Source: Nanobdellota archaeon (GTDB lineage Archaea; Aenigmatarchaeota; Aenigmatarchaeia; Aenigmatarchaeales; Aenigmatarchaeaceae). Taken from it: 40,801 bases of DNA. Where the stretch lies: contig JAHIEG010000016.1 in the NCBI GenBank assembly GCA_018901655.1, positions 1-40,801 of the forward strand, read 5' to 3'. The position numbers and the translations under genes were made by a program. The first letter of the stretch is position 1. Each line of letters starts with the position of its first letter. Positions 7,085 through 15,476 of this stretch are shown piece after piece. The notes under the pieces are model-generated. The model saw only the letters and a list, made by a program, of their open reading frames with translations, searched no databases and had not been told where the DNA came from.

Positions 7085-9615
7085 TTCAACCACCTATCAA
7101 AATTGCTCATGTAAATGCCAACTAAAGTTATTTTGTTTACATCAAATTCTAATATTTTATTAATGTGCATAATAGATTTTTCTATAAGCGGATTAAAAAT
7201 ATTAAGATTTTGATTTATTTTATTATGAATCTGATTATCGCTACTTTTATTAGTTTCAGAAAATACATTATAATTATTTATTAATTCTATGTCTTTCTTA
7301 TTTGGAAATCTAATACCAATTGATCTTTTTTTCTTTTCATTTTCTACTGAAAATACCATGTCAACAAATGGACTACCCTCTCGTGATATGTCACCACTTA
7401 CAATTATCCCATCATATTTACATAAATCATTTATCATTTCTATTACTAACCAGTGTTCAGATGTTAAAAATTCTATTGCGTTGTTTTTCATAGCAACATT
7501 TTTAAACGGTGTACCGGTAATAGTTTTTGAAGACGTAATTCCACCAAAACCACTAGGAATATTTATTTCAAAAATATTATCTCCCACAGATTTAATATGT
7601 GCTCCTTCCTTTTTATTTATTGATTGTATTATAAATCTTAAAATTTGACTCTCGTCTATTCTGTTAATTTCTTGCTTCATCAATTCGGTTTTATCCCTAT
7701 TTGCTCTTTCAAATATCGCAAGTTCTTCAAATTTATTTTTAGCAATACTCGCCTTTTTAATTTTATCTTCTAATGTTATTTCGAATAACTTAACATCAAC
7801 TTCTGTTAATTCCTCTTGTTTCATTAGTAGTTTAATTATATTACCATCCGTACTTCCTATAATTGCATCCATTGGACCAATTAAATCCTCAAAATCACTT
7901 ATTCTACTAGATAATACATCTAGAATTCTTTGTTCGATAGTATCAAAGGTAGAAAGATTATTAACAATTACAGTTTTTGTTTGCCCTATTCTATCTATTC
8001 TACCTATTCGCTGTTCTAGTTTGACTGGGTTCCATGGCATATCATAATTTATCATAACATGGCAAAATTGAAAATTTCTACCTTCACCACCAGATTCTGT
8101 CGAAATTAAAATCTGGTGATATTTTTTGAATTTTTCAATTTGTTCATTTTTTTCATCTGGTCCAAGCTTACCATTGAAAATAGCCGTTTTAAAGTGTTCG
8201 GATAGAATCTCTTCTATATATTTTTGAGTTTCTAGAAATCTTGTAAATATAATAATCTTTTCTTTCGGATTATTAACCAATATATTTGATATCATATTTA
8301 TCAACATTTCTAATTTCGAATCTTTTTTTATATTTTTTATTTTTGATATAAAATTTGTCAGTGTATTTATTTCTTCTTCAAGAGACTCCCCAGAATAAAA
8401 ACTTTCAACTGCGTTTTCTTCATTTTCTTCAGTATCTTCCATACTATTATTTATAACCATCATATCATTTTTTTCTTTTAAATTAACAACTCGCGTTTCC
8501 ATGGTTTTAAGTAATGCTTTCGGGCTAGATGTCAAGAGCTGTTGGAATATAACCATAACAAACCCATTTCCTCTTTTGCCGACCTTTATATATTTATTAT
8601 ATTGGTTCTTAGTGTATGAAGAAATTTCTTTGTAAATATTTAATTCTTCATTTGTATATTTTATTTTAACAGTATTTACTTCTCTTGGCGGGGAATTGGC
8701 AAATTCTATTCTTCTTTTGTGTCTAATAACATATTTTTTTATTATGTTACTTTGTTCTAAAATATTAATTAAATTCGCATCTTTTGGTTCAATCTTTTCT
8801 TTAAACATGCTCGGGTAATTTGTATATAACCTATTAATTAATAATTTTGATTCATATCTATAATCTTTCCCCCTTGATAGATTACGTATTGCTTCATTAA
8901 TGGAAGGTAAGTATATTTCACGATATGATTTAAAATGATCATAATTATCGAACATGTCTTTATTTATTAGTTCAAGTAAGGAATAAAATTCAAAGTCATT
9001 TAATTGGAAAGGTGTAGCAGTTAAAAATAATGCAGATTCAGTCTTACTTTTTAAACATTCTGCTAGTTCATATTTTTTTGTTTTTCTATTGTTTCCATCT
9101 TTAGAAAAATGCCTTCTTATATGATGCGCTTCGTCAAAAATTAAAAGGCCCCAATCGACATCAGATATATCTTCCTTATTATTTTTAGCATAGTCTGCAG
9201 AAATAATATATCCTCCATAAATTTCATTTTGAAGAATATCTTTTATATTTGATCTCGTAATAATTTCGCACTGTATATCGAATTTATTAGACATTTCTTC
9301 ATGCCATTGTGATACAAGATTAGCAGGAGGTATTATCAAAAAACTATTTATTTTTTTTCTTTTTAACATTTCTTTAATAATCATTCCAGCTTCAATTGTT
9401 TTTCCAAGTCCAACTTCATCCGCTAGTATTAAATTTGGTTTATCTTCACTAATTGCCTTGATTACAGTTTCAATTTGATGTGGGTATATATCTATTTTAG
9501 AGTGCCATGGAGACGTAATTGAATTTTCTCCAATCTGGTTAAGAGCGGTTGCTCTTAACCATAGTGAGAATTCATCAGGCTGAAGACTTATTGGTTTCAT
9601 ATTTTCAATTTTCAT
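7081..9615 (-). CDS. SNF2-family (RapA/HepA-like) helicase/translocase
   Basis: The 844-residue protein has the full SF2 motif set. Motif I is ADEVGLGKTIEAG, motif II is LLIFDEAHHIRR and motif III is LTATPFQLND. The C-terminal RecA lobe has IIFTRFLETQKYIEE, STESGGEGRNFQFCHVMINY and the arginine-finger motif EQRIGRIDRIGQT. Such enzymes translocate on double-stranded DNA. The last 230 residues are a non-helicase domain of unknown role. It overlaps the ATPase gene by 4 nt and the HNH gene by 4 nt. SNF2 helicases next to MORC-like ATPases and methyltransferases are known from restriction-type clusters. Confidence 0.93.
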   Translation of the reverse strand: MKIENMKPISLQPDEFSLWLRATALNQIGENSITSPWHSKIDIYPHQIETVIKAISEDKPNLILADEVGLGKTIEAGMIIKEMLKRKKINSFLIIPPANLVSQWHEEMSNKFDIQCEIITRSNIKDILQNEIYGGYIISADYAKNNKEDISDVDWGLLIFDEAHHIRRHFSKDGNNRKTKKYELAECLKSKTESALFLTATPFQLNDFEFYSLLELINKDMFDNYDHFKSYREIYLPSINEAIRNLSRGKDYRYESKLLINRLYTNYPSMFKEKIEPKDANLINILEQSNIIKKYVIRHKRRIEFANSPPREVNTVKIKYTNEELNIYKEISSYTKNQYNKYIKVGKRGNGFVMVIFQQLLTSSPKALLKTMETRVVNLKEKNDMMVINNSMEDTEENEENAVESFYSGESLEEEINTLTNFISKIKNIKKDSKLEMLINMISNILVNNPKEKIIIFTRFLETQKYIEEILSEHFKTAIFNGKLGPDEKNEQIEKFKKYHQILISTESGGEGRNFQFCHVMINYDMPWNPVKLEQRIGRIDRIGQTKTVIVNNLSTFDTIEQRILDVLSSRISDFEDLIGPMDAIIGSTDGNIIKLLMKQEELTEVDVKLFEITLEDKIKKASIAKNKFEELAIFERANRDKTELMKQEINRIDESQILRFIIQSINKKEGAHIKSVGDNIFEINIPSGFGGITSSKTITGTPFKNVAMKNNAIEFLTSEHWLVIEMINDLCKYDGIIVSGDISREGSPFVDMVFSVENEKKKRSIGIRFPNKKDIELINNYNVFSETNKSSDNQIHNKINQNLNIFNPLIEKSIMHINKILEFDVNKITLVGIYMSNFDRWLK

Positions 9616-11303
9616 TGTTTAGCCCCATCAAGCACATTGTATATTTTTCTAATGAAGTGTTCGTCTTCTAATTCAGAAGTTTCCATGTCTTTGAAAATTT
9701 TGTGTTTTTTAAGGTTTTGAACCATTTCGTATGTTGTAATAATTTTGGTTAGGACGTCAGTGGTTCTATCTGTTCCCGTTGCCGTTCTAAGTTTATTTAT
9801 TTGAGTTATCGGCAATCTTATAGATATTGGCATGGTCTCATTTTCAGGTTTTGATGTTTTTGACATTTCACTCAAAGTATCTGATAGTTGCAGAGTAGTT
9901 TTTTCTCCTGCCAATTCCATAATTTTTTTATTAATTTCTATAGCACCCATATTTTTCGAATCGTCTCTTTGGCTTTTTGCAAATTTTATTATTTCTTTTA
10001 CTATTGCTGTATTAAACTTAGCCTTATTATTTGGTGGTCTATCTTCTGCCAGTGAATGATCCCAAACATCCATTGTTCCTATATATGTCTTAATACCATT
10101 TCTAATAATTCCTGGTGCTTTTTTAAATTCTTGTAATTTTTCTTCTTTTGACAGTCTTCTTCTGTCAGCTCCTTTTCCATATAATTTTTCAATTTTTTTG
10201 TCTGTTGAAAACGTACTCCATTTTTTAGAATATGGTAATATTTCTGCTGAACTTGTACCTTTTACATAGCGTACTAATGTGCCACCATATTCAGATACCC
10301 AACCTGGTACATAAGCAGCAAGTTCAGATCTCGTATTAAAACCATGTTTAAGAGGTGCTTGCCATGGTATATTTTCAGGTTGACCATTGAAAAAAATATG
10401 TGCCTGGAGTCTCATACCGTGTGGATGGTTCATAGGAATTACCGAATTAGCTCTTGTACCAAAACCTACAGTTTCGTCTCTGATTTTTGATGCAAACATT
10501 CTCCCATTACCATACAAATACACACCGTATTCAGATTTGTTTTGTTCAGCTAATATACCGATTATCATTCTTACATTAACCCCATCTATTTCGCCAAAAA
10601 TATGTTCGGTGGGTTCAAAGCCTGGTATAAATGCAAAATTTTCTTCTATGTATTCTTTTGAGATATATGATATCGGTATAACCGGTGTTCCGTTGATATC
10701 TATTTTGATTTTATGACCGTGTTCTGCATCCTCTATTATTCTTGTTCCATATGTTTCAGCGATATGTTTTAATACATTAGAAATTTTTGGAGGTGTTTTT
10801 TTAAGTCGAGGTGATAATTCTCTTATTTCAATTGTAGTAGAATTTTCAGGTATTTTTGTTTTAATTTCAATGGTAACGGGTATGTCCCAGCTAGGTATGT
10901 CTAACCAATTTTTCGGTATAGCTACTTTTTTGGTACAATTACCAATTCTAGTGTATATTCTGATATCTTTTCCAATAGAAAACATTGCTATTTTAGCACC
11001 TTCCCCCCACGTACCTATTGAATATGGGTCCTGATGCAGTGCTTGTCCCATTTTAACTAGTGGTTCTAGTCTGTCGTTTGGAATACCCATATTCCAAGAA
11101 ATCTCTACCATATCTTTTTTAATATTAGTTTTAAAAACCAAATCTTTTAAATGATGTGTTTCGGACCAATGATCTATGGCATTGTCAATGATTTCACACA
11201 TTGCCTCTTCAAAATGTGCGGTATTTGCTTTATTTGATATTATTTTTTTAGATGGTGCTGCATCAAGGTATTCTATTATATTTTCATTTTCTTCCATATT
11301 CAT
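9612..11303 (-). CDS. MORC-like GHKL ATPase with C-terminal RHH-like segment
   Basis: The 563-residue protein opens with a Bergerat-fold ATPase: N-box EEAMCEIIDNAIDH (catalytic Glu and Asn) and a glycine-rich lid GTWGEGAKIAMFSIG. The middle resembles the MutL/MORC S5-fold region. The usual DxGxG box is degenerate (SWNMGIPNDRL). Near the C-terminus, MPISIRLPITQINKLR followed by TTDVLTKIITTYEMV resembles a ribbon-helix-helix DNA-binding unit. The start has an excellent GGAGGA Shine-Dalgarno 7 nt away. It is the first gene of the operon. Prokaryotic MORC ATPases are linked by Iyer, Abhiman and Aravind to restriction-modification clusters. Confidence 0.85.
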   Translation of the reverse strand: MNMEENENIIEYLDAAPSKKIISNKANTAHFEEAMCEIIDNAIDHWSETHHLKDLVFKTNIKKDMVEISWNMGIPNDRLEPLVKMGQALHQDPYSIGTWGEGAKIAMFSIGKDIRIYTRIGNCTKKVAIPKNWLDIPSWDIPVTIEIKTKIPENSTTIEIRELSPRLKKTPPKISNVLKHIAETYGTRIIEDAEHGHKIKIDINGTPVIPISYISKEYIEENFAFIPGFEPTEHIFGEIDGVNVRMIIGILAEQNKSEYGVYLYGNGRMFASKIRDETVGFGTRANSVIPMNHPHGMRLQAHIFFNGQPENIPWQAPLKHGFNTRSELAAYVPGWVSEYGGTLVRYVKGTSSAEILPYSKKWSTFSTDKKIEKLYGKGADRRRLSKEEKLQEFKKAPGIIRNGIKTYIGTMDVWDHSLAEDRPPNNKAKFNTAIVKEIIKFAKSQRDDSKNMGAIEINKKIMELAGEKTTLQLSDTLSEMSKTSKPENETMPISIRLPITQINKLRTATGTDRTTDVLTKIITTYEMVQNLKKHKIFKDMETSELEDEHFIRKIYNVLDGAKQ

Positions 11304-11324
11304 TTTTTTCTCCTCCTTTTTTAT

Positions 11325-11403
11325 TGTTTACAAACACATATGTTTTTTTGTTTTCTGCTGTTTACAAACATGTTTTATTTAATAAACATTATGTTTACAA
11401 GTA
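11325..11403. promoter_or_regulatory. three-copy operator array before the MORC operon
   Basis: TGTTTACAAACA occurs exactly at 11325-11336 and 11359-11370, and as TGTTTACAAGTA at 11392-11403. Each is an inverted repeat (TGTTT-N2-AAACA), and the copies are spaced 34 and 33 nt apart, about three helical turns. The third copy overlaps the operon TATA box; the first two fall in the expected leader. A looser TGTTT...AAACA palindrome lies at 11371-11388. Cooperative repression is the simplest reading. Confidence 0.65.
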
Positions 11404-11410
11404 TATAAAG
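11401..11410 (-). promoter_or_regulatory. TATA box of the MORC operon
   Basis: The minus-strand sequence CTTTATATAC matches an archaeal TATA box. Transcription would begin near 11378, leaving a leader of about 75 nt that contains two operator copies and the GGAGGA ribosome binding site. Confidence 0.55.
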
Positions 11411-11462
11411 ACCACAGTTTTCCAATAATTATACTACATGTTAGTGATTATTAGGAAAAATA

Positions 11463-11993
11463 TTAAGAAACAATTGATTCTGGTAACCCAAGTATTTTAA
11501 GTGGTAATTTTTCAAAAAAATAATGACAATCAACTGACTTTATATAATTTAAAACATCCTTATAACGAATTTTCTTAAACCAATCATTTAAAATATAGAC
11601 ATATTCGATTTTAATTCCACTCCCTTGAAATAATTTTTTATATTGTTTTAATTTAAAATCACATGTTTGTAATTTTTCATCTGTGGAACCTTCAACATTC
11701 TGAAACTTCATTTCAATAATAAATAAAGTTTTATTTGTAAAAACAAAAATAGAATCATCTGGTAAAAGACGTCTTGATATTCGCTCTTCCCACTTTATAT
11801 TTAATTTGCATAAAAATTTTTCATATAATTCATATTTACTATACATATTAGCTACAATATTTCCCTTGTACAGAAGTGTATCATCCTTAATTTGATAATT
11901 TTTAATTTTGTTGAAAGCAGTTCTGATATCAGTTTTTTTTTCAAAGGTGAGCCCTGTTACAGTTTTAGCTCCACCTATTCCACCTTTGATCAT
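11463..11993 (-). CDS. PD-(D/E)xK restriction-endonuclease-like protein
   Basis: The 176-residue protein starts MIKGGIGGAKTVTGLTFEKK. It carries LLPDDSIFVF followed by LFIIEMKFQ, the D...ExK catalytic pattern of restriction-like nucleases, then NVEGSTDEKLQTCDFKLKQY. The size and motif string match small type II-restriction-like nucleases as I remember them. It reads the same way as the MORC operon but ends 160 nt before it, and a TATA-like GTTTTAAGG about 26 bp before its ATG gives it its own leaderless promoter. It may pair with the methyltransferase of the operon. Confidence 0.75.
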   Translation of the reverse strand: MIKGGIGGAKTVTGLTFEKKTDIRTAFNKIKNYQIKDDTLLYKGNIVANMYSKYELYEKFLCKLNIKWEERISRRLLPDDSIFVFTNKTLFIIEMKFQNVEGSTDEKLQTCDFKLKQYKKLFQGSGIKIEYVYILNDWFKKIRYKDVLNYIKSVDCHYFFEKLPLKILGLPESIVS

Positions 11994-12028
11994 AATTTCT
12001 ATTAACTTTAATACCTTAAAACCTTAAC

Positions 12029-12094
12029 GGCAGACCAGACTATTTAACTCGGAGCACGATTTTGTTATACTAACAGAATTATTAAGGCTGAGAA
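12029..12094 (-). repeat. interspersed gene-end repeat, copy B
   Basis: Plus-strand landmarks are GGCAGACCAGACTATTTAAC, GGAGCACGATTTT and ATTATTAAGGCTGAGA (12078-12093). It starts 4 nt after the stop of the 41-residue ORF on the minus strand and lies upstream of the promoter of the PD-(D/E)xK gene. Its GCACG core is 61 nt from the ATG, as in copy A (60 nt). Confidence 0.55.
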
Positions 12095-12098
12095 GTTA

Positions 12099-12224
12099 TT
12101 AATTCTTTTTTTCTTTTGAATAAAGGCTTTTCAATGCCTTTCCGTGGTTAATAATAATATTTCTTTCGATTTTGTAAAATTCGATTAAGGGGTTGATATT
12201 ATCTTTATTTTTTTCTTTTATCAT
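12099..12224 (-). CDS. hypothetical small protein, 41 aa
   Basis: ATG 12224 overlaps the stop of the preceding gene (ATGA), which supports translation by coupling. The product (MIKEKNKDNINPLIEFYKIE...KEKKN) is charged and Asn/Ile-rich with one helix. No family recognised. It is third in a wHTH, zinc-finger, 41-aa set of overlapping genes. Confidence 0.5.
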   Translation of the reverse strand: MIKEKNKDNINPLIEFYKIERNIIINHGKALKSLYSKEKKN

Positions 12225-12472
12225 TCATATCCCTCCAACGATACATTATCTATCATACTACTTATTTCTGTAATTACTCTGCTATTTTCTAATTCGGTTT
12301 TTTTATCATATATTTTCGAAAATTCAATAATTTTCTCTTTACAGTTTTCTCCCTCATACTTGTAAATACAGGCGAAATGTTTTATCATATCAACCGCAGA
12401 TCTTGTTGTAAACCCGCATCGTTTGCATATTATCTCATGAGAGCAAGAATCAAAGAAAAAGAGTTCTTTCAT
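12221..12472 (-). CDS. C2H2/C2HC zinc-finger small protein
   Basis: The 83-residue protein has CKRCGFTTRSAVDMIKHFAC, a CxxC...H...C pattern resembling a C2H2-type finger (about residues 16-35), then a charged helix. It overlaps the winged-helix gene upstream by 4 nt and the 41-residue ORF downstream by 4 nt, so all three are probably one operon. A DNA-binding accessory role is inference. Confidence 0.6.
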   Translation of the reverse strand: MKELFFFDSCSHEIICKRCGFTTRSAVDMIKHFACIYKYEGENCKEKIIEFSKIYDKKTELENSRVITEISSMIDNVSLEGYE

Positions 12473-12780
12473 TTTCCCACCTTAACTGGAATATTCAGCT
12501 TAATATCTGTTTTAATCATTTCAAGCTCAGTTTTCATAACTGCTTTTACTGCTGGATTTTCTATATTAAGAATATACAATTGACCATTTCCAAGTTTCCT
12601 AGACTGTTTTATTATACCTATTTTTAAAAAATATTCTGTTATTTTATTTGCTGTTATTCTGTTAACTTCAGCATTTCTAGATACTTCAGTTGTTGTGAAG
12701 TCATATCTTGGATTATCTAAAAAGAAATCAAATATTTTTGTATGATTACCTTTGAATATTATACTAAATGCACTTGTCAT
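12469..12780 (-). CDS. winged-helix transcriptional regulator
   Basis: The 103-residue product has a clear winged helix: KIFDFFLDNPRYDFTTTEVS, the recognition region AEVNRITANKITEYFLKIGI, and a wing GNGQLYILNIENPAVKA. It is a paralogue of the protein at 23942; both share the Y-xLN-xxNP-xVK ending. It is divergent from a second small winged-helix gene at 12911. A TATA-like ATTTATAAAG lies at about 12811-12820. Confidence 0.8.
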   Translation of the reverse strand: MTSAFSIIFKGNHTKIFDFFLDNPRYDFTTTEVSRNAEVNRITANKITEYFLKIGIIKQSRKLGNGQLYILNIENPAVKAVMKTELEMIKTDIKLNIPVKVGK

Positions 12781-12868
12781 TTATATCACAATTGTTCTTT
12801 ATTTCATACCTTTATAAATATTACAAATTGATTGTATACTTTCTATATAGTTATCCTACCAAGCAAAT

Positions 12869-12886
12869 GGGTAAAGAAAATTATTG
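12869..12886 (+). promoter_or_regulatory. extended promoter GGGTAAAGAAAATTATTG
   Basis: GGGTAAAG is followed directly by a purine-rich BRE and a TATA-like ATTATTG, 25-30 bp before the start at 12911. This fits a leaderless transcript and matches the GGTAAG-type promoters at 15651, 15775, 24576 and 25691. Confidence 0.5.
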
Positions 12887-12910
12887 TGAGTGCATTTATA
12901 AACAAAGTTT

Positions 12911-13186
12911 ATGGTTATAAGTAAACAGGCACTTGATTTGCTCTATAAATTATATCGTAAAAAATGCTTTAAAAAAGGTCATATATCTGTTACAAACCTT
13001 CTCAAATCTTACAGAAACAATGACATGTTGTTATATAAAAGAGCTTTGAATGAATTAAAGCAATTGAGATTAATAAGAATGTTTCCTCATGGTAGTGAAC
13101 TTCATGTTCAGATGAATACTGATTGCACCAAAGAAATACTTCAAATTATTGAAGATGAATTTAATTTAAGTGAAAAATTATTGTAA
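12911..13186 (+). CDS. small winged-helix-like DNA-binding protein
   Basis: The 91-residue product has an N-terminal helix ALDLLYKLYRKKCF, a central helix pair YKRALNELKQLRLIRMFPHG, and a short strand, a compact winged-helix plan. It is a paralogue of the 86-residue protein at 24293: both share LL.K.YR, an EL...L/YLIR.FP.G core and a similar length. Both lie beside a winged-helix gene of the 12469/23942 family. Targets unknown. Confidence 0.65.
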   Translation: MVISKQALDLLYKLYRKKCFKKGHISVTNLLKSYRNNDMLLYKRALNELKQLRLIRMFPHGSELHVQMNTDCTKEILQIIEDEFNLSEKLL

Positions 13187-13196
13187 AGCGAAGAAA

Positions 13197-14663
13197 TTAT
13201 AGATTGTAAACAGTTCCTTGTTTAACCATTTTAACTTTCATACTTAAATGTCTAAACTTTCCAGGAAGTTCTGTATGAATAGGAAATAAACTTTTAGGTT
13301 TAATCGTCTCAATCATATCAAATATAGCAGGACCACTTGCGTGTCCAGAAGAGTGTATTTTGTGTTCTGGATACATTTTAAAAAGTTTAAGCCAGTTATC
13401 AATACGTTCCTGATCAAGTTCCATTGATTCATTAAATGGTTCACAAATACTTCGAATATGAACAGCGTTTTTAGGTTTAATATCTAACAAGTTATTCAAC
13501 TGAAAATAATTCATAAACATAACATACTTATCTTGATTTTTAGCAATCTCCTCAGCAGTAATCACGTTTTTACAACCAAGATAGCTTTTCTCCCAAGTAC
13601 TATAATCTTGCTGAACTTGTTCATTAGTAAATCCTTCTCTACCAACTAGACCCCAACTTTTCTTCGGATAAAATATCATTATATTCTTATCATCAGAAGT
13701 CGGAAGACCATTAGCTCCATACTTACTTAATAGATCTAACATGATAGCTTGTCTAACTTCAATAATTAACTTACGATTATTTTCAACAGCAGTATTATAA
13801 AATGTAAGTAGTCTTTCAGAATCTCTTATAGGAAAATTAGCAATAACTAAACCTTTCTTGTCCTTAATTACTTTACCACTTTCAGTTTGTACATACTCTT
13901 CTGTTCTAGCTTCTTTTTGAGTTATTCTTGTACCTTCAGTTATCATAAACTCTGGTTCAAAATTAGCAGCGGCGTCTACAAAATCATGACTCCATTGACT
14001 ATGTCGACCATGGAATCTTAAATCACCAGTATAAACAAGATTACCTTTACTAGTGTTAATAACAAAAGCAGTAGCTCCAGGTAAAGAATGATCTACTCGA
14101 TAAGCAGTAACTTCTAAACTACCAACTTTAAATGGTTTACCAAATTCAAAAACTCTAATCTCCCTTTTCTCAGTTCCATCTCTAGACGTTCTACGTCTAA
14201 CTCCTTCTTTAGTCTTAAGAGGAATCATTTCAAAACTAGGTTTAACTTCTGAAAACTCAGAAAAGCCACCAGCACCAGTCTCGGTAAACATATCCATTAT
14301 AGCTTTGGTCTCTGGACTAACATAGATAGGAATGTCTTTACGTAGAAAATGAATATAACCAACGTGATCCATATGAGCATGAGTTATTAGAACACCATCA
14401 ATTCCATTCTCAACTTGATCATCAATTCCCATGTGTTTACAATAGTCTCTTCTATAAATTCCTTTAACATTTGGTAGAAGTCCTAAACTCATTAAATCTG
14501 ATATACAAGATGATTTTCTAGGCGGCATATATTCTGTAAAGTATTTAGAATGTTCATTAAAATTCATTCCAAAGTCCAAAAAGATCTTAGTACCCTTGTC
14601 TTCAAGAAGTATCTTATTACCACCAATCTCTTTAACTCCGCCGTAGAACGTAAGACTTACCAT
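13197..14663 (-). CDS. beta-CASP metallo-beta-lactamase RNase (RNase J-like)
   Basis: I start at ATG 14663 (MVSLTFYGGVKEIGGNK); the longest frame adds seven residues. The metallo-beta-lactamase core carries GVLITHAHMDHVGYIHFL (HxHxDH, two zinc ions) and LVYTGDLRFHGRHS. The beta-CASP part ends IHSSGHASGPAIF and SLFPIHTELPGKF, with the conserved late His residues. The family includes RNase J exo/endonucleases and related archaeal RNA nucleases. At 488 residues it is typical. It ends an operon with three small membrane-protein genes. Confidence 0.88.
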   Translation of the reverse strand: MVSLTFYGGVKEIGGNKILLEDKGTKIFLDFGMNFNEHSKYFTEYMPPRKSSCISDLMSLGLLPNVKGIYRRDYCKHMGIDDQVENGIDGVLITHAHMDHVGYIHFLRKDIPIYVSPETKAIMDMFTETGAGGFSEFSEVKPSFEMIPLKTKEGVRRRTSRDGTEKREIRVFEFGKPFKVGSLEVTAYRVDHSLPGATAFVINTSKGNLVYTGDLRFHGRHSQWSHDFVDAAANFEPEFMITEGTRITQKEARTEEYVQTESGKVIKDKKGLVIANFPIRDSERLLTFYNTAVENNRKLIIEVRQAIMLDLLSKYGANGLPTSDDKNIMIFYPKKSWGLVGREGFTNEQVQQDYSTWEKSYLGCKNVITAEEIAKNQDKYVMFMNYFQLNNLLDIKPKNAVHIRSICEPFNESMELDQERIDNWLKLFKMYPEHKIHSSGHASGPAIFDMIETIKPKSLFPIHTELPGKFRHLSMKVKMVKQGTVYNL

Positions 14664-14684
14664 ACATACTATTAGAAACTGCAA

Positions 14685-15164
14685 TTATTTAAGGATTTTA
14701 CTAAGCCTCTTCTTATCAGTCAAATCAGTTCTATAAAACGCAGCCCAAATCGCTACATTCACAACGACTAATACCAGTCCAGTTGGAAGTAAACCAACTA
14801 GGGCCATATTAACAAAGTCATTACCGATTTGAACTTGAATAAGTGGTGCAATCAAACCACAACCAGCAGTGTTCATGAAAGCAATTGTAGGAAGGAAATA
14901 AGTCCAACGATTTCGTTTGACTTTTAAAAATAGTAATAATATAAATAAATCAACTATGTATGGAGCAATAAATACGAAAAACATTGATAGATTAGATGCA
15001 CCATTAAACACGCAGTTGACAGCTGGATTCAGTTCAAGAAATCCAAAACTTGCATCTCCACCAACTAATTCACAGGCTATGTAGTGAGCTGGTTCATGAA
15101 CAAATACAATATAAAGAATGACAGTTATAATTAAAACCAATGTAAGTTTAATTCGTTTGTCCAT
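14685..15164 (-). CDS. HExxH-containing multispan membrane protein
   Basis: The 159-residue product has about four transmembrane helices. The first is followed at once by HEPAHYIAC (HExxH at residues 23-27), resembling the zinc site of M50 site-2-protease-like peptidases or DUF3267-type membrane proteins. The second M50 motif (an LDG-type Asp) is not evident, so protease activity is uncertain. It lies 21 nt upstream of the RNase J-like gene. Confidence 0.6.
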   Translation of the reverse strand: MDKRIKLTLVLIITVILYIVFVHEPAHYIACELVGGDASFGFLELNPAVNCVFNGASNLSMFFVFIAPYIVDLFILLLFLKVKRNRWTYFLPTIAFMNTAGCGLIAPLIQVQIGNDFVNMALVGLLPTGLVLVVVNVAIWAAFYRTDLTDKKRLSKILK

Positions 15165-15197
15165 ACTCTAAATTATATATAATAGATTAAAAAGACT

Positions 15198-15467
15198 TCA
15201 GTGTTTCTCAAGTTCAGATATCCTTTTTTCAATATATGTCAATCCTTTCTTTATTTCAGAATATTTCCAAGAATCAACAAGTATCCATGATGTAAAACTT
15301 AATGTTAAAATAAACAAAACAGCAGTCATTGGATCAGGTATTACTCTTACTGTGTAAGAACTTACAAGTGCAAGAATAGCAAAATAAGAAGCAAAGACTA
15401 TTGATCTCCAGTTTAGTAGATTACTGTATTTTAAATCTAGTTGATTCTTTTCTAATTCAATATTCAT
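15198..15467 (-). CDS. small two-helix membrane protein, 89 aa
   Basis: Two hydrophobic helices (about residues 22-41 and 49-67) are followed by a C-terminal charged helix (YIEKRISELEK) likely to coil. The ATG has a textbook AGGTGATTTAA leader. It lies between two other small membrane-protein genes on the same strand. No family recognised. Confidence 0.6.
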   Translation of the reverse strand: MNIELEKNQLDLKYSNLLNWRSIVFASYFAILALVSSYTVRVIPDPMTAVLFILTLSFTSWILVDSWKYSEIKKGLTYIEKRISELEKH

Positions 15468-15476
15468 TTAAATCAC

